Source of the DNA: DASZQL01 sp964391865
GTDB lineage: Bacteria > Planctomycetota > Phycisphaerae > Phycisphaerales > UBA1924
Assembly (NCBI GenBank): GCA_964391865.1
Contig: CAYMNQ010000001.1
Location: 372,001 to 436,000, forward strand
Length of the DNA stretch: 64,000 nucleotides
Direction: 5' to 3'
Shown piece after piece: positions 55,701 to 64,000 of this stretch. The position numbers were made by a program, and so were the translations under genes. A model generated the notes under the pieces. That model was not told the origin of the DNA. It ran no database searches and saw only the letters and a program-made list of their open reading frames with translations. The stretch's first letter is position 1. Each line of letters starts with the position of its first letter.

Positions 55701-56403
55701 TCCCGCACTGCCAGATGGATCGCAGCTGGGCCCGCGTCCCAGCGACCTTGGCAGGCGATTCGAGCAACTCTACCTCAAGTTCGGCAACGCGTGGCGGGTG
55801 ACCGAGACAACCTCGCTCTTCGACTACGCACCAGGCACCTCCACCAAAACATTCACCGTCGAGGATTGGCCCGGTGGCAAGCCGCCGTGCGTAGCACCGA
55901 AGATGCCGGGGGGTGGGGCACACAAGCCACCTCCGAAGCCGTTAACGCGCGAAGAAGCCGAGAAGTGCTGCGCAGAGATACTGGACAAAGAGCGACGAGC
56001 CAACTGCGTGCAGGACGTCATGGTGACGGGCGACTGCGGATTCGGGCGCACATACTTCGTCGCTGATCAAATTGCCCGAAACAACGTGCCAAAACCCCCG
56101 GCGCTCGTGCTTCCCGCGAACAACGCGGTCGTAGGTGCACTCGTTGACTTTACTTGGAACCCCGCGAAGGACGAAGACGGCGATGAGGTGACCTACCGGC
56201 ACTACGTGTGGCCCGTCAGCGAAGCCCCCGACAACAACAAAGCTGCGCCGGTAGCCAACGCAGCTGGCAAAGCGGTCGCCAAACAGGTGTTGACGGCGTT
56301 GGCCAAGCTCGAAACTGGAAAGGCCTACTATTGGAAGATCATCGCGGAAGACGGTAAGGGTGGGACCGTCGAGAGTGAGACCCGTCGCTTCGAGGTCAAG
56401 TAG
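52783..56403 (+). CDS. Multidomain secreted haem protein with InlB-like repeat and VWD domain
   Basis: The 1206-residue product has a signal peptide and then a divergent InlB B-repeat (GSGTVTSTPAGINCGGDCDG...FVRWEGDG; residues ~45-120). A long region with two CxxCH motifs follows (CSRCH ~256, CIECH ~702). A von Willebrand factor D domain (GDPHLKTVDGVSYDFQAWGEF; ~800-980) and a C-terminal Fn3-like segment (PANNAVVGALVDFTWNP...DEDGDEVTY) complete it. The mixture of haem, VWD and InlB-like modules is unusual. It is probably expressed with the diheme cytochrome upstream. A link to extracellular electron transfer or adhesion is speculative. Confidence 0.75.
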   Translation: MNLRLFTPLVRRTHKAPRWRGVIAVWIGPVAVGLGAGTTSAADLKVMTTGLGSGTVTSTPAGINCGGDCDGAFAEGATITLTAAEAPGSMFVRWEGDGASMSASTTIVMSGARSVRAVFEPTTAIPTIIDFTPAGLQAYLTANPYVNTPGRFVRALPEEFKRNWLLMTRSESLQTGTAQYPRVLLPSANGRFVFTIGLSTHASYPGSHPNAIEYMQWDAGEKNFRFHEIVLDSIPAIGVFPARSRSVAIDDAKCSRCHSTQNVLNTSPYPGTTGIPVGIVKAKNKPNWDTYDSWGGLLAFNRDRIYQGTVEAAAFRSIMNPWTWRNDRAIREIIEQLELQPPGVPDNHVITRTVGGPNDGHVNFAFDASSPVLTEPAPSGSGTITTGYSFDGMAGSGPSTNVTQGGLFVTLHHSSIPLSDEGRGVRLFDALGGLAGNLNRERIADELISHRFATGSVPIDVRPVALAIAKGLITVNAASDTPTSTPGLTVDFAFFNQRNGMTINQLVTDTRARSEILPRRKADIQKLNLDRSGDIYLLSFVPGGAANGLIQQHGAATSFGAADTSMDRIRQEVFRRPTAGFSPDATVMGGIYVDRELYSQNTTKMALFRYFLEPLGVSVDKWSMGVRGRSRTYTFADVFGSYIDHFIGELRDSLLTNPVPGLSNPDNNTQLIAAVNSTLGSLPPVNAVPTFTDIQRIFNKSCIECHGGLGYPPYQNYGSFFDLSEDESPPSMSPPLPSPRLARSYSRAISFVTTDPAMSYLFQRITDTSEACPTGLMPCGGPALTQTDIETIRRWIVGPPSAPFTIGDPHLKTVDGVSYDFQAWGEFTLLRDEFLEIQARQTGFSTEIALGPNPHTGLTSCVSINTAIALRVGSERVTLQPDLRGEPSPNGLDLRVNGKIAKLDKRGLPLVGGGRIMPTSAPGGIQVEAPGGTVIVVTPGWWAHYEVWYLNIEIREPRATQGLMGTIAPGNWLPALPDGSQLGPRPSDLGRRFEQLYLKFGNAWRVTETTSLFDYAPGTSTKTFTVEDWPGGKPPCVAPKMPGGGAHKPPPKPLTREEAEKCCAEILDKERRANCVQDVMVTGDCGFGRTYFVADQIARNNVPKPPALVLPANNAVVGALVDFTWNPAKDEDGDEVTYRHYVWPVSEAPDNNKAAPVANAAGKAVAKQVLTALAKLETGKAYYWKIIAEDGKGGTVESETRRFEVK

Positions 56404-56883
56404 CACGCGCTGGCCAAGCGGACCAAGTGCCCCAGAAGGCCGTTGAAGACCCGCCGGAGCCATCGGCGGGCTCGGATTCATCCGTGGAAGGCGCTGAGTG
56501 CGGCGAGGTTGACGTCGGGCCGTTCGGCGTCGCCGCTGCGTGCAGAGCATGGCGGTCATCTCCGCGATGAACGCCGCACGAACATCGTTCCCCCGAACCA
56601 CTCGGGAACCGCGCGGCAAGCGCTATGAAGCGCCGCACGCGTCACGCATCCGGCCAAACCCGCCGCCCCGGTTTGACCCGAGGGACGAGAGGGTGAGAGT
56701 TCGGTCCAGCGCTTGATAGTGTTGGGCGGGTCGAAGGGCTGCTCGTCGGGGTGCGTCTCATGAGGCGCGTCATCGCCGGCAGCTTTCGGCGTCAAGGAAT
56801 TGCCAACATGTGCTCACAGTTCACTCTCGCGGTCACGCGCGGAGAGACGCGGCGTGACTGCCGCACAAAATACAACCCCCTTT
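56404..56883. other. Region between the VWD gene and the CRISPR array
   Basis: About 480 bases with no supportable gene. An in-frame ORF at 56751 merges into the CRISPR repeats and is not real. On the inferred transcription direction this is the leader-distal flank of the array. Confidence 0.6.
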
Positions 56884-59800
56884 ACTTCAATGGGACCGCG
56901 GCTCATGAGCCGCGGAGACGGCGACTGGCCCGCGCCGAGAACTCGAAGGCGCATACTTCAATGGGACCGCGGCTCATGAGCCGCGGAGACCCACAGGAGC
57001 CTGCCAATGCGCAGCAAGAAGAAGGACTTCAATGGGACCGCGGCTCATGAGCCGCGGAGACGTGATCGACTACAACCGCAAGATCGTCGGCTCGCAGCTT
57101 CAATGGGACCGCGGCTCATGAGCCGCGGAGACGCTCACGCTCACCGCCGCGAAGTCAGTGTTCCACTAGCTTCAATGGGACCGCGGCTCATGAGCCGCGG
57201 AGACGGTGGAGCGGTACGTCGAGTCGCACCAGAAATCCCTGCTTCAATGGGACCGCGGCTCATGAGCCGCGGAGACGTCATGGGTTACTCCTTCATTCCG
57301 AGCTGGCGCCGCTTCAATGGGACCGCGGCTCATGAGCCGCGGAGACCGTTGTCGCGGTCGCGGCGTCGCTTGTCGGGCCAGTAGCTTCAATGGGACCGCG
57401 GCTCATGAGCCGCGGAGACATGCCCGGACACGCTGCCCAACATTCATTTCGAGTGGCTTCAATGGGACCGCGGCTCATGAGCCGCGGAGACGCGGATGGC
57501 CGACCGACGCCATCTCCTGCCGCGTGCTTCAATGGGACCGCGGCTCATGAGCCGCGGAGACCGGCGACGCGCCGGTCACGACCATTGGCGATCGCGGGCT
57601 TCAATGGGACCGCGGCTCATGAGCCGCGGAGACCAAGGACGCGAGAACCTGCAAGGCACCGACGTACGCTTCAATGGGACCGCGGCTCATGAGCCGCGGA
57701 GACCACGCAGATCGTCGCCATCGCGCGCCGCCTGATGCTTCAATGGGACCGCGGCTCATGAGCCGCGGAGACATCTGGTACCAACTTGAAGCCTCGCCCC
57801 ACTCGTCGGCTTCAATGGGACCGCGGCTCATGAGCCGCGGAGACGGATCATGGCCCGCGAGGGCGCGGAGGCGTGGAGGCTTCAATGGGACCGCGGCTCA
57901 TGAGCCGCGGAGACGAAGAACATCTCGACCCTCAGCTCGAAGGGCATCATGCTTCAATGGGACCGCGGCTCATGAGCCGCGGAGACGTACAATCAAGCGG
58001 TAATCTCTCACAGTTTAGGCGCTTCAATGGGACCGCGGCTCATGAGCCGCGGAGACTCCATCCGAAACAGGTATCAGACTGGTACCAATGCTTCAATGGG
58101 ACCGCGGCTCATGAGCCGCGGAGACTCGCGGCGGCCGGAACGATCGGCTGGTACAAGCGCGAGCTTCAATGGGACCGCGGCTCATGAGCCGCGGAGACGC
58201 ACACCGTCTCGGCGTTGCCCGTCACCCCAGAGCCGCTTCAATGGGACCGCGGCTCATGAGCCGCGGAGACGGCGGCGATGTCCGCCGGGTTGCAGGTGTG
58301 CGCGGCGCTTCAATGGGACCGCGGCTCATGAGCCGCGGAGACGCCCGAGAGCGTGACGGATCGGTGTACGAAGGCACACGCTTCAATGGGACCGCGGCTC
58401 ATGAGCCGCGGAGACAGCGTTGACCTGCGGGCGTCGGCAAAGGTGAAGAAGCTTCAATGGGACCGCGGCTCATGAGCCGCGGAGACGTCGGCACCGGCGT
58501 TCATCGCCTCGGCCACCTGATGCTTCAATGGGACCGCGGCTCATGAGCCGCGGAGACGCAACTGCAACGACACGCCGAGCAGCGATCCGTAGCTTCAATG
58601 GGACCGCGGCTCATGAGCCGCGGAGACGCAAGCCGAGTGCGACCGGATGAGGGAGGCGTTGGGCTTCAATGGGACCGCGGCTCATGAGCCGCGGAGACGG
58701 CGTGGTCGGTCATTGCTTCTCCAATACGGTGCGCTTCAATGGGACCGCGGCTCATGAGCCGCGGAGACTGAACAGCGCGCGTGATGTCTTTCTGGTCCAT
58801 AGGCTTCAATGGGACCGCGGCTCATGAGCCGCGGAGACCAACGCCCGGCTCGCCGCGATCCTCAAACACTGTCGCTTCAATGGGACCGCGGCTCATGAGC
58901 CGCGGAGACCTTCGGCAAGCGCGATCGTCCGGGCTCGCTCGGCGCTTCAATGGGACCGCGGCTCATGAGCCGCGGAGACATTCCCCAATCCGATCGACGG
59001 AATCGGCCGGTTCGCTTCAATGGGACCGCGGCTCATGAGCCGCGGAGACGGAGCGTGGTGTAGATCGGAAGAAGGCATCGAGGCAGCTTCAATGGGACCG
59101 CGGCTCATGAGCCGCGGAGACCCGTCAACCGCAACGTCGATGCTCACCTTTTCCCAGCTTCAATGGGACCGCGGCTCATGAGCCGCGGAGACGGCGTGCC
59201 GTTTACGAAGCTCGACCTGCCTAGCTCGCTTCAATGGGACCGCGGCTCATGAGCCGCGGAGACCGTGATCGACGAAGTCTCGTGCTGGCTCGACATCTAG
59301 CTTCAATGGGACCGCGGCTCATGAGCCGCGGAGACGAGTGAAAGGATTCACCGATGGCTGATCTGGCGAGCTTCAATGGGACCGCGGCTCATGAGCCGCG
59401 GAGACACATGTCCAAGTACCTCGACGACGCGGGCAAGCCGATGCTTCAATGGGACCGCGGCTCATGAGCCGCGGAGACGAGAACGATCCCGAGGTTTACC
59501 GTGTCGAGCTTGCGCTTCAATGGGACCGCGGCTCATGAGCCGCGGAGACTTGAAGCTGACCCCGCTGGCCGATCAGGCGAAGATGCTTCAATGGGACCGC
59601 GGCTCATGAGCCGCGGAGACCTATTCGATGGAGCAGGTCAACGAGGCGATGCTGCTTCAATGGGACCGCGGCTCATGAGCCGCGGAGACGATGGTCGATC
59701 CGGCGGACATCACGCTCGAGTGGCTGCTTCAATGGGACCGCGGCTCATGAGCCGCGGAGACACCGACCGCCGGGTTTGGCGGGTGCAAGGAGTGGACGCT

Positions 59801-60189
59801 TCAATGGGACCGCGGCTCATGAGCCGCGGAGACAGGATCAATCGCATTCGATTGTCCCTGCCCTCGTGCTTCAATGGGACCGCGGCTCATGAGCCGCGGA
59901 GACGGCGCGGAGGGTGAGAGCCGAGTATCCGCGAACCGCTTCAATGGGACCGCGGCTCATGAGCCGCGGAGACGGCGCGGTCCTGAAGAAGGACGTCTGG
60001 GACTCGATCAAGCTTCAATGGGACCGCGGCTCATGAGCCGCGGAGACACATTGTTGGAGGCGGCTCAAGACCCGAAGGTGAAGCTTCAATGGGACCGCGG
60101 CTCATGAGCCGCGGAGACACCGTCAATCGCTTCAACCATAGCACTACCTTTCCGCTTCAATGGGACCGCGGCTCATGAGCCGCGGAGAC
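56884..60189 (-). CRISPR. Type I-G CRISPR array, 47 repeats and 46 spacers
   Basis: A 36-base repeat (plus-strand ends GCTTCAATGGGACC...GCCGCGGAGAC) recurs 47 times with a period of 69-74 bases, so spacers are about 33-38 bases. The middle of the repeat is a perfect 20-base palindrome, CCGCGGCTCATGAGCCGCGG. On the minus strand the repeat ends in ATTGAAGC, the expected 5' handle of crRNA. The three leftmost repeats start with A instead of G on the plus strand, as expected at the leader-distal end. The cas operon lies to the right and is read in the same direction. Confidence 0.98.
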
Positions 60190-60358
60190 TGCCGCACTCG
60201 CAAAGACTGTAGCGGCAGGGAGTTGCGTCGTCACCCGCGAGCGTCCGTTCACGGGCGACGAATACTGGGACATAATCCTTCGATACCTCATTCCTAAGTA
60301 TTTGGTTGTCAAAGAGATATGCCGCCGCGAGCGTGCCCGGCACCCCCCTTCACCACCG
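60190..60358 (-). promoter_or_regulatory. Probable CRISPR leader and promoter
   Basis: The 169 bases between csb2 and the last repeat are AT-richer in 60270-60320. On the minus strand TTGACA lies at 60312-60307, with AT-rich sequence downstream (ACCAAATACTTAGG) that could hold a -10. The side is inferred from repeat polarity and from the variant repeats being at the other end. Confidence 0.55.
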
Positions 60359-61903
60359 TCACGCTCGCGGGGTAAGGGCGGCGAAGACGCCGAGGCCGCA
60401 GTGCCGGCCGGCGCCGATCGAAATCGGGCCGCGGAATTCATGCTTGAATCGTAACACGACCCATCGCAACGGCCAGCCGCGGAGATAGTTTGGGACGAAG
60501 AATTTTCCAGTCGATCCGGCATAGGAAGGTGGGCCGACGAACTCGAAGGAGTCGACGGAGCCTGGAGGGAGGCCAGCGTCATCGCAGGCGCGGGAGAGCA
60601 GGCGCTGGGCTTTGTTCATCTTGAGGCCGTCGTAGCCGGGGAGCACCATCGGCGTGACCGTGATCCAATCGCGCGATGACTGGGTGAAACTCCGCAGCAC
60701 ATTGTCCGCGACGCCGAGCGGTTCAAGCACGGCGAAGGCTTCGCCGGTGTCCTCGTCGATCAGTTCGGCGCCGGCGAGGCGCTCTGTCGCCCAGCGAGCG
60801 CGGCTCGGATCGCCGCCGTGGGGCGAGGCGATGAGCACACGCCGGATCATCCCGTCCGCATGGGTATGGCCGATGGAGGGAAACGGGAGGTACGAGAAGC
60901 GCTGGGGCGTCGGCCCACGCCGCGACGCGACGTCACGCCCTGTGTGGCCGGCGACGTAGACCGCCGAGTCGGTGTTCTGCGACTCCCAGTATTCCAGGTC
61001 GGCTTTCGCCGCGCGGCAGGCGGCGTGGCGAACCATCGCGGCGACAACGGCGGTTCGCTCAATGCGGAAGGCGCGCCAGGCGTTCCGGTCGTCGGGGTTC
61101 ACGTGACGCAGGGCGAAGGCGGCGAAGGGGCGGGGAGGCACATCGCGCGCGTTGTGATACTTGGCGATGGAAAACGTTGTGAGCGGCGGGACAGGAACAA
61201 AGCCGTCGTCCGTCACGCGGTTCTGAAACGCATTATGACGGCGAAGCAGCGCCTCGAACGTGCCGGGCTTCGGCGCGCGAAGCGGAGTTCCGGCGCCCTG
61301 CGGCCTGGGCTCCCATTGCACTCTGGAGCCATCGACCTGTCCATCGGTCGTTTCTCCAGAGGTGAGTTCGCCGTGTCCAACCACGAGGTCGACGCCCCAG
61401 CCCAAGGCGACGATTGCACGCACGGCGGTACGTATGGACTCGGCGTGCCGGCGATCATCGTCACGCAGTGGATCGGGGAGCGTCCAGATGTATCGCACTT
61501 GATCGCTGCCAACCATGTGTGTGGGGCGCACGGTCTTCATCGTGCGATGGGTCGCTGGATTCGCATCGCCCGAGCCGTCGTAGTTGCCCTTGGCCCAGGC
61601 TTTGACCACAAGGTCCATGGCATTGTTGGGGACGGAGAGGCGATAGGGTTCGCCCATGCAATGCACGGGCGCCACGATCCGCGGGGGAGGAAGCGCTTCG
61701 AACCAACGGAGCGAGGCGGCGAGATTAGCGCCGATCCGTCCGGTTGGTGCCGCCGCGGCGGCGACGATCGCCTGAAAGAGTCGCAAGGGCGACGGGGGCC
61801 ATTCCGGCTCGCCGCCGTCGCGCCGGCCGTGGAATCGCGGGTCGAGAAAAGTGATCGTGAGGCAGAGATGGTTGGGCACGGGATGCTCCGTTCTCAAGCT
61901 CAC
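60359..61903 (-). CDS. csb2: Type I-G Csb2 (Cas5-Cas6 fusion, GSU0054 family)
   Basis: The 514-residue protein matches Csb2. The N-terminus has LCLTITFLDPRFHGRR, FPPxPLRLFQA-like sequence (WPPSPLRLFQAIVAAA) and a WFEALPPPRI segment. The C-terminus has GPISIGAGRHCGLGVF, the glycine-rich Cas6-type loop. Csb2 processes crRNA and caps the Cascade 5' end. It starts with GTG at 61903, overlapping the csb1 stop by four bases (GTGA). The array lies 170 bases beyond its stop. Confidence 0.9.
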   Translation of the reverse strand: MSLRTEHPVPNHLCLTITFLDPRFHGRRDGGEPEWPPSPLRLFQAIVAAAAAPTGRIGANLAASLRWFEALPPPRIVAPVHCMGEPYRLSVPNNAMDLVVKAWAKGNYDGSGDANPATHRTMKTVRPTHMVGSDQVRYIWTLPDPLRDDDRRHAESIRTAVRAIVALGWGVDLVVGHGELTSGETTDGQVDGSRVQWEPRPQGAGTPLRAPKPGTFEALLRRHNAFQNRVTDDGFVPVPPLTTFSIAKYHNARDVPPRPFAAFALRHVNPDDRNAWRAFRIERTAVVAAMVRHAACRAAKADLEYWESQNTDSAVYVAGHTGRDVASRRGPTPQRFSYLPFPSIGHTHADGMIRRVLIASPHGGDPSRARWATERLAGAELIDEDTGEAFAVLEPLGVADNVLRSFTQSSRDWITVTPMVLPGYDGLKMNKAQRLLSRACDDAGLPPGSVDSFEFVGPPSYAGSTGKFFVPNYLRGWPLRWVVLRFKHEFRGPISIGAGRHCGLGVFAALTPRA

Positions 61904-63009
61904 TTATTCTTGTTCTTCCTGCCGGCGGCAGATTTTTCCGGCTTCGCGGCACCACTGTCATCGCCCTGCACATCCTTCTTGGCGAGTTCCTTGTCGAACT
62001 CGACCTGTTGATCCTTGCCGATGCCGAACGCTTTCGCAGCGGCAACGGCGTACGCGATCGCATCATCATGTGTGATCTTGGCCGGGTGGCGACGGCCGTC
62101 GTTCCGCACTTCGACGAACTCGGCGGGCTTGTCCGGATCAGCGACGAGGTTGCACCCTTGCCGTAGGTAGCTTGAAGGGCGGTAGGTAAAGGCAACGAGC
62201 GAGAGACCGAGGATGTAGCGGCGCAGAGATTCGGTCTTGTTCTTGTCCGTTCCGGCATTCAGCAGACGGAGCGCCGCGAGACTGAGCGTGGCGTCGCGGC
62301 GGACGCCGCCGGTGGCGATGACGCCGCCGTGAGTCTGGGTTGCAAGAGCGTTCTGGTAGCCGCGACTTGAGTACTGCTCCTTCTCTCCCTTGTCGGCAGG
62401 TTCGGGAAGAAGTCCATCCTTGACGTAGTCGATGTGTTGCTGAACGAGGTAATTCGCAGATCGTTTCATAGGTTTCACATTGAAAGCACGGATGGCGGAT
62501 GCGATCAATCGCGGCACCTTTGCTCCTGTGTTACGTGAATCCCACGCCCCAAAGACGAGCGAAGTTGGTGCGATCTTCGCGAGCGGCTCAACGTCGCCCC
62601 GTTGCGCAGCCTTGAATGCATCCTGCAACACTGGTTGCAGGCGCGTGCATCGCACAATCGCATCGCCGGCACGATGCCCGGCTTCCAGAAGATTCACCAT
62701 CTTCTCACCAGCTTGGATAGTGACCTGTGGCACCAAACCGGCGTACTTGTTAGTGGTGAAGAGCGGTTCAATGCGATTGGCCTGTGAACCGACCGAGTCG
62801 ATGAGGCAGCAATTCGTCCCGTCGTCAAATGTGTCGATGTTGTAGCCACCCTTGAAGCGATCGGGATCGTTGCCTTGTTCGCCGGCGAAAGTGGACGGAA
62901 AGAGCACGCCGTCCGGTCCTTCGACCGGCGTCAGGTACTCGCGGATGACGAGGGCCGCGGGACCATCGTCGTTCAGCCAGGAATCGAACTTCTTGAGGAC
63001 ATCGCTCAT
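61900..63009 (-). CDS. csb1: Type I-G Csb1 (Cas7, GSU0053 family)
   Basis: The 369-residue protein matches Csb1, the Cas7 backbone subunit: RLQPVLQD, TSLVFGAWDSRNTGAKVPRL, and GGVIATGGVRRDATLSLAALR are typical. The C-terminus is a basic low-complexity tail (AAGRKNKNK). ATG 63009 has GGAG upstream and overlaps the csb3 stop (ATGA). It forms the filament along the crRNA. Confidence 0.92.
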   Translation of the reverse strand: MSDVLKKFDSWLNDDGPAALVIREYLTPVEGPDGVLFPSTFAGEQGNDPDRFKGGYNIDTFDDGTNCCLIDSVGSQANRIEPLFTTNKYAGLVPQVTIQAGEKMVNLLEAGHRAGDAIVRCTRLQPVLQDAFKAAQRGDVEPLAKIAPTSLVFGAWDSRNTGAKVPRLIASAIRAFNVKPMKRSANYLVQQHIDYVKDGLLPEPADKGEKEQYSSRGYQNALATQTHGGVIATGGVRRDATLSLAALRLLNAGTDKNKTESLRRYILGLSLVAFTYRPSSYLRQGCNLVADPDKPAEFVEVRNDGRRHPAKITHDDAIAYAVAAAKAFGIGKDQQVEFDKELAKKDVQGDDSGAAKPEKSAAGRKNKNK

Positions 63010-63818
63010 CGAAGATCTCCTACGGGGATGGCAGGGAGAAAGGCCTTGTGTTTTTTCTGATCCGTACGGAATGAGTTCTCGAAGCGGAATCGCCGCGTAC
63101 CGGGATCGGTGAACATGCCGCAGATGAGGGCGGGAACGATCTCGGGCGGAGATGGTGTGCTCCACGCGCAGTACTCAAAGACTCGCGGAAGGTCAGTAGG
63201 AGTCGGGCGTGCTCGCTGCAAACCGACGAGGCACAAGAATTCGACTGCCGGAAACGCGGCGGTTGTCATCTGGAGTGCATCCGGAGCAAAGCCGATGTCG
63301 CGCGACTGAGAGTTGTTGCCGCGACGCCCGTCGAAGTAAAACGGCTCGACTTTTTTTACCGGCTCGTCCGGATCAAAGACCACCATGGCGTGATTGAGCA
63401 ACGATTCGGCCCGCAACTCTTTCAGCCGAAGAGCGGCTCGCATGGCCTTGGTGATGCGCACGGACCGCATGCTTCCCGCCCATACCTTGAGACGGTTTCC
63501 GCCGGAACGGGCGTCAAGCCACCAGTCCAGCGTAAGGCCAAAGGGGTTGCCAAGTCGGATAGGCGACGAAAAATCGTCTTCCGGATCGAGTTGTTCTATC
63601 GGGGCGTTGCACAGAGTATCGATCAGCGTGGTTAGATCGCGATCCTTGTGCGGACCCTGATGCGGCACCACGCTGAACCGATTGTCTTCGAACCATGCTG
63701 CCGCGCCATCCCACAATCTGTTTGCCAGCTCCAGCAACCCGCAGCACGCGAAGAACTGGCCCGGATTAGTGAGATCGACGTTGATGCGGATCGTCGGTTC
63801 GGGTGATGTAGGACTCAT
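63006..63818 (-). CDS. csb3: Type I-G CRISPR-associated protein Csb3
   Basis: The 270-residue protein opens INVDLTNPGQFFACCGLLEL, which fits the Csb3 family (NPGQxFACxGLLELA). Conserved LGNPFGLTLDWW and a KVEPFYFDGRRG segment follow. It occupies the position where many I-G/I-U operons encode the large subunit Csx17, and may act in its place (inference). ATG 63818 has GGAGG upstream and overlaps the cas3 stop. Confidence 0.72.
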   Translation of the reverse strand: MSPTSPEPTIRINVDLTNPGQFFACCGLLELANRLWDGAAAWFEDNRFSVVPHQGPHKDRDLTTLIDTLCNAPIEQLDPEDDFSSPIRLGNPFGLTLDWWLDARSGGNRLKVWAGSMRSVRITKAMRAALRLKELRAESLLNHAMVVFDPDEPVKKVEPFYFDGRRGNNSQSRDIGFAPDALQMTTAAFPAVEFLCLVGLQRARPTPTDLPRVFEYCAWSTPSPPEIVPALICGMFTDPGTRRFRFENSFRTDQKKHKAFLPAIPVGDLR

Positions 63819-64000
63819 CGCATGCCTCCGATTGCTGCTGCCTCGGTGGCTTCTTCCGCATCTTCCTTCACCGTCTCCGACGGATTGGCGCTGGCCACGG
63901 CGTCGGCGGCGCGGAGGATCGACTCCAGGTACGCCAGCCCCCATCGCCCGTATGTGCGCTGGAGCCGCGCGAACCGGCGCGGGATCTCCTGGGAAACCTC
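63815..64000 (-). CDS. cas3: Cas3 nuclease-helicase, C-terminal end
   Basis: The last 61 codons of a gene that runs off the right edge encode RFARLQRTYGRWGLAYLES and ILRAADAVAS. This resembles the C-terminus of type I-U/I-G Cas3 (YGwWGLAyLEaiLRLAD). It overlaps csb3 by four bases. Cas3 degrades target DNA after Cascade binding. Its helicase motifs are outside the window. Confidence 0.72.
   Translation of the reverse strand, partial: EVSQEIPRRFARLQRTYGRWGLAYLESILRAADAVASANPSETVKEDAEEATEAAAIGGMR

Noticed and set aside
56877..60110. Many short ORFs with the repeated peptide MGPRLMSRGD or NGTAAHEPRR
   Set aside because: These come from the CRISPR repeat, which has no stop in several frames. They are not genes.

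Overview
The window is high-GC bacterial DNA that most resembles a planctomycete of the Phycisphaerae type (inference). The evidence is a run of secreted proteins ending in VPxPxA-TM-RRRR sorting tails, dockerin-like (EF-hand) tails on other secreted proteins, Alternative Complex III genes, a complete DNA topoisomerase VI, and palindromic repeats that sit inside coding regions. No rRNA or tRNA gene was found.

Layout. 1-4007: start of an Alternative Complex III operon (actA, actB running off the left edge), divergent from a heme A synthase. 4008-5005: about 1 kb without a gene, rich in hairpins. 5006-10847: ndk and six tandem genes for signal-peptide proteins with PEP-CTERM-like tails. 11050-15746: topoisomerase VI subunits B and A around an opposing MscS-type channel gene. 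15765-19583: ybaB, dnaX (gamma/tau with an apparent -1 frameshift site) and the SRP RNA, the conserved ffs-dnaX-ybaB cluster on the minus strand, interrupted by a plus-strand secreted thioredoxin-like gene. 19746-26570: PIN-TRAM protein, lipid kinase, TPR protein plus LptE, FtsH, DUF167. 26716-31391: secreted dockerin-like protein, phosphohexomutase, unknown secreted protein, FolK. 31552-35469: flhF-flhG-small membrane protein-fliA flagellar operon. 35684-42589: yeast-like cytosine deaminase coupled to a LOG protein, an FHA-GspE fusion, an M64-like peptidase, an acyltransferase and TruB.

42590-56403 is the main accessory region. It holds a gene-poor stretch with strong palindromes, a C-terminal remnant of glpX, a 2111-residue RHS/YD-repeat protein with an embedded vWA domain and an L,D-transpeptidase-like (DUF2778/Tlde1-like) C-terminal tip in locally AT-richer DNA, a secreted dockerin-like protein, a tandem diheme cytochrome c, and a 1206-residue protein with an InlB-like repeat, two haem motifs and a VWD domain.

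56884-64000 is a type I-G (formerly I-U) CRISPR-Cas locus. The array has 47 repeats and 46 spacers. The cas operon cas3-csb3-csb1-csb2 has 4-base overlaps at every junction and continues past the right edge. The repeat ends in ATTGAAGC on the minus strand and the variant repeats lie at the left end. Both suggest transcription from a leader at 60190-60358, in the same direction as the cas genes.
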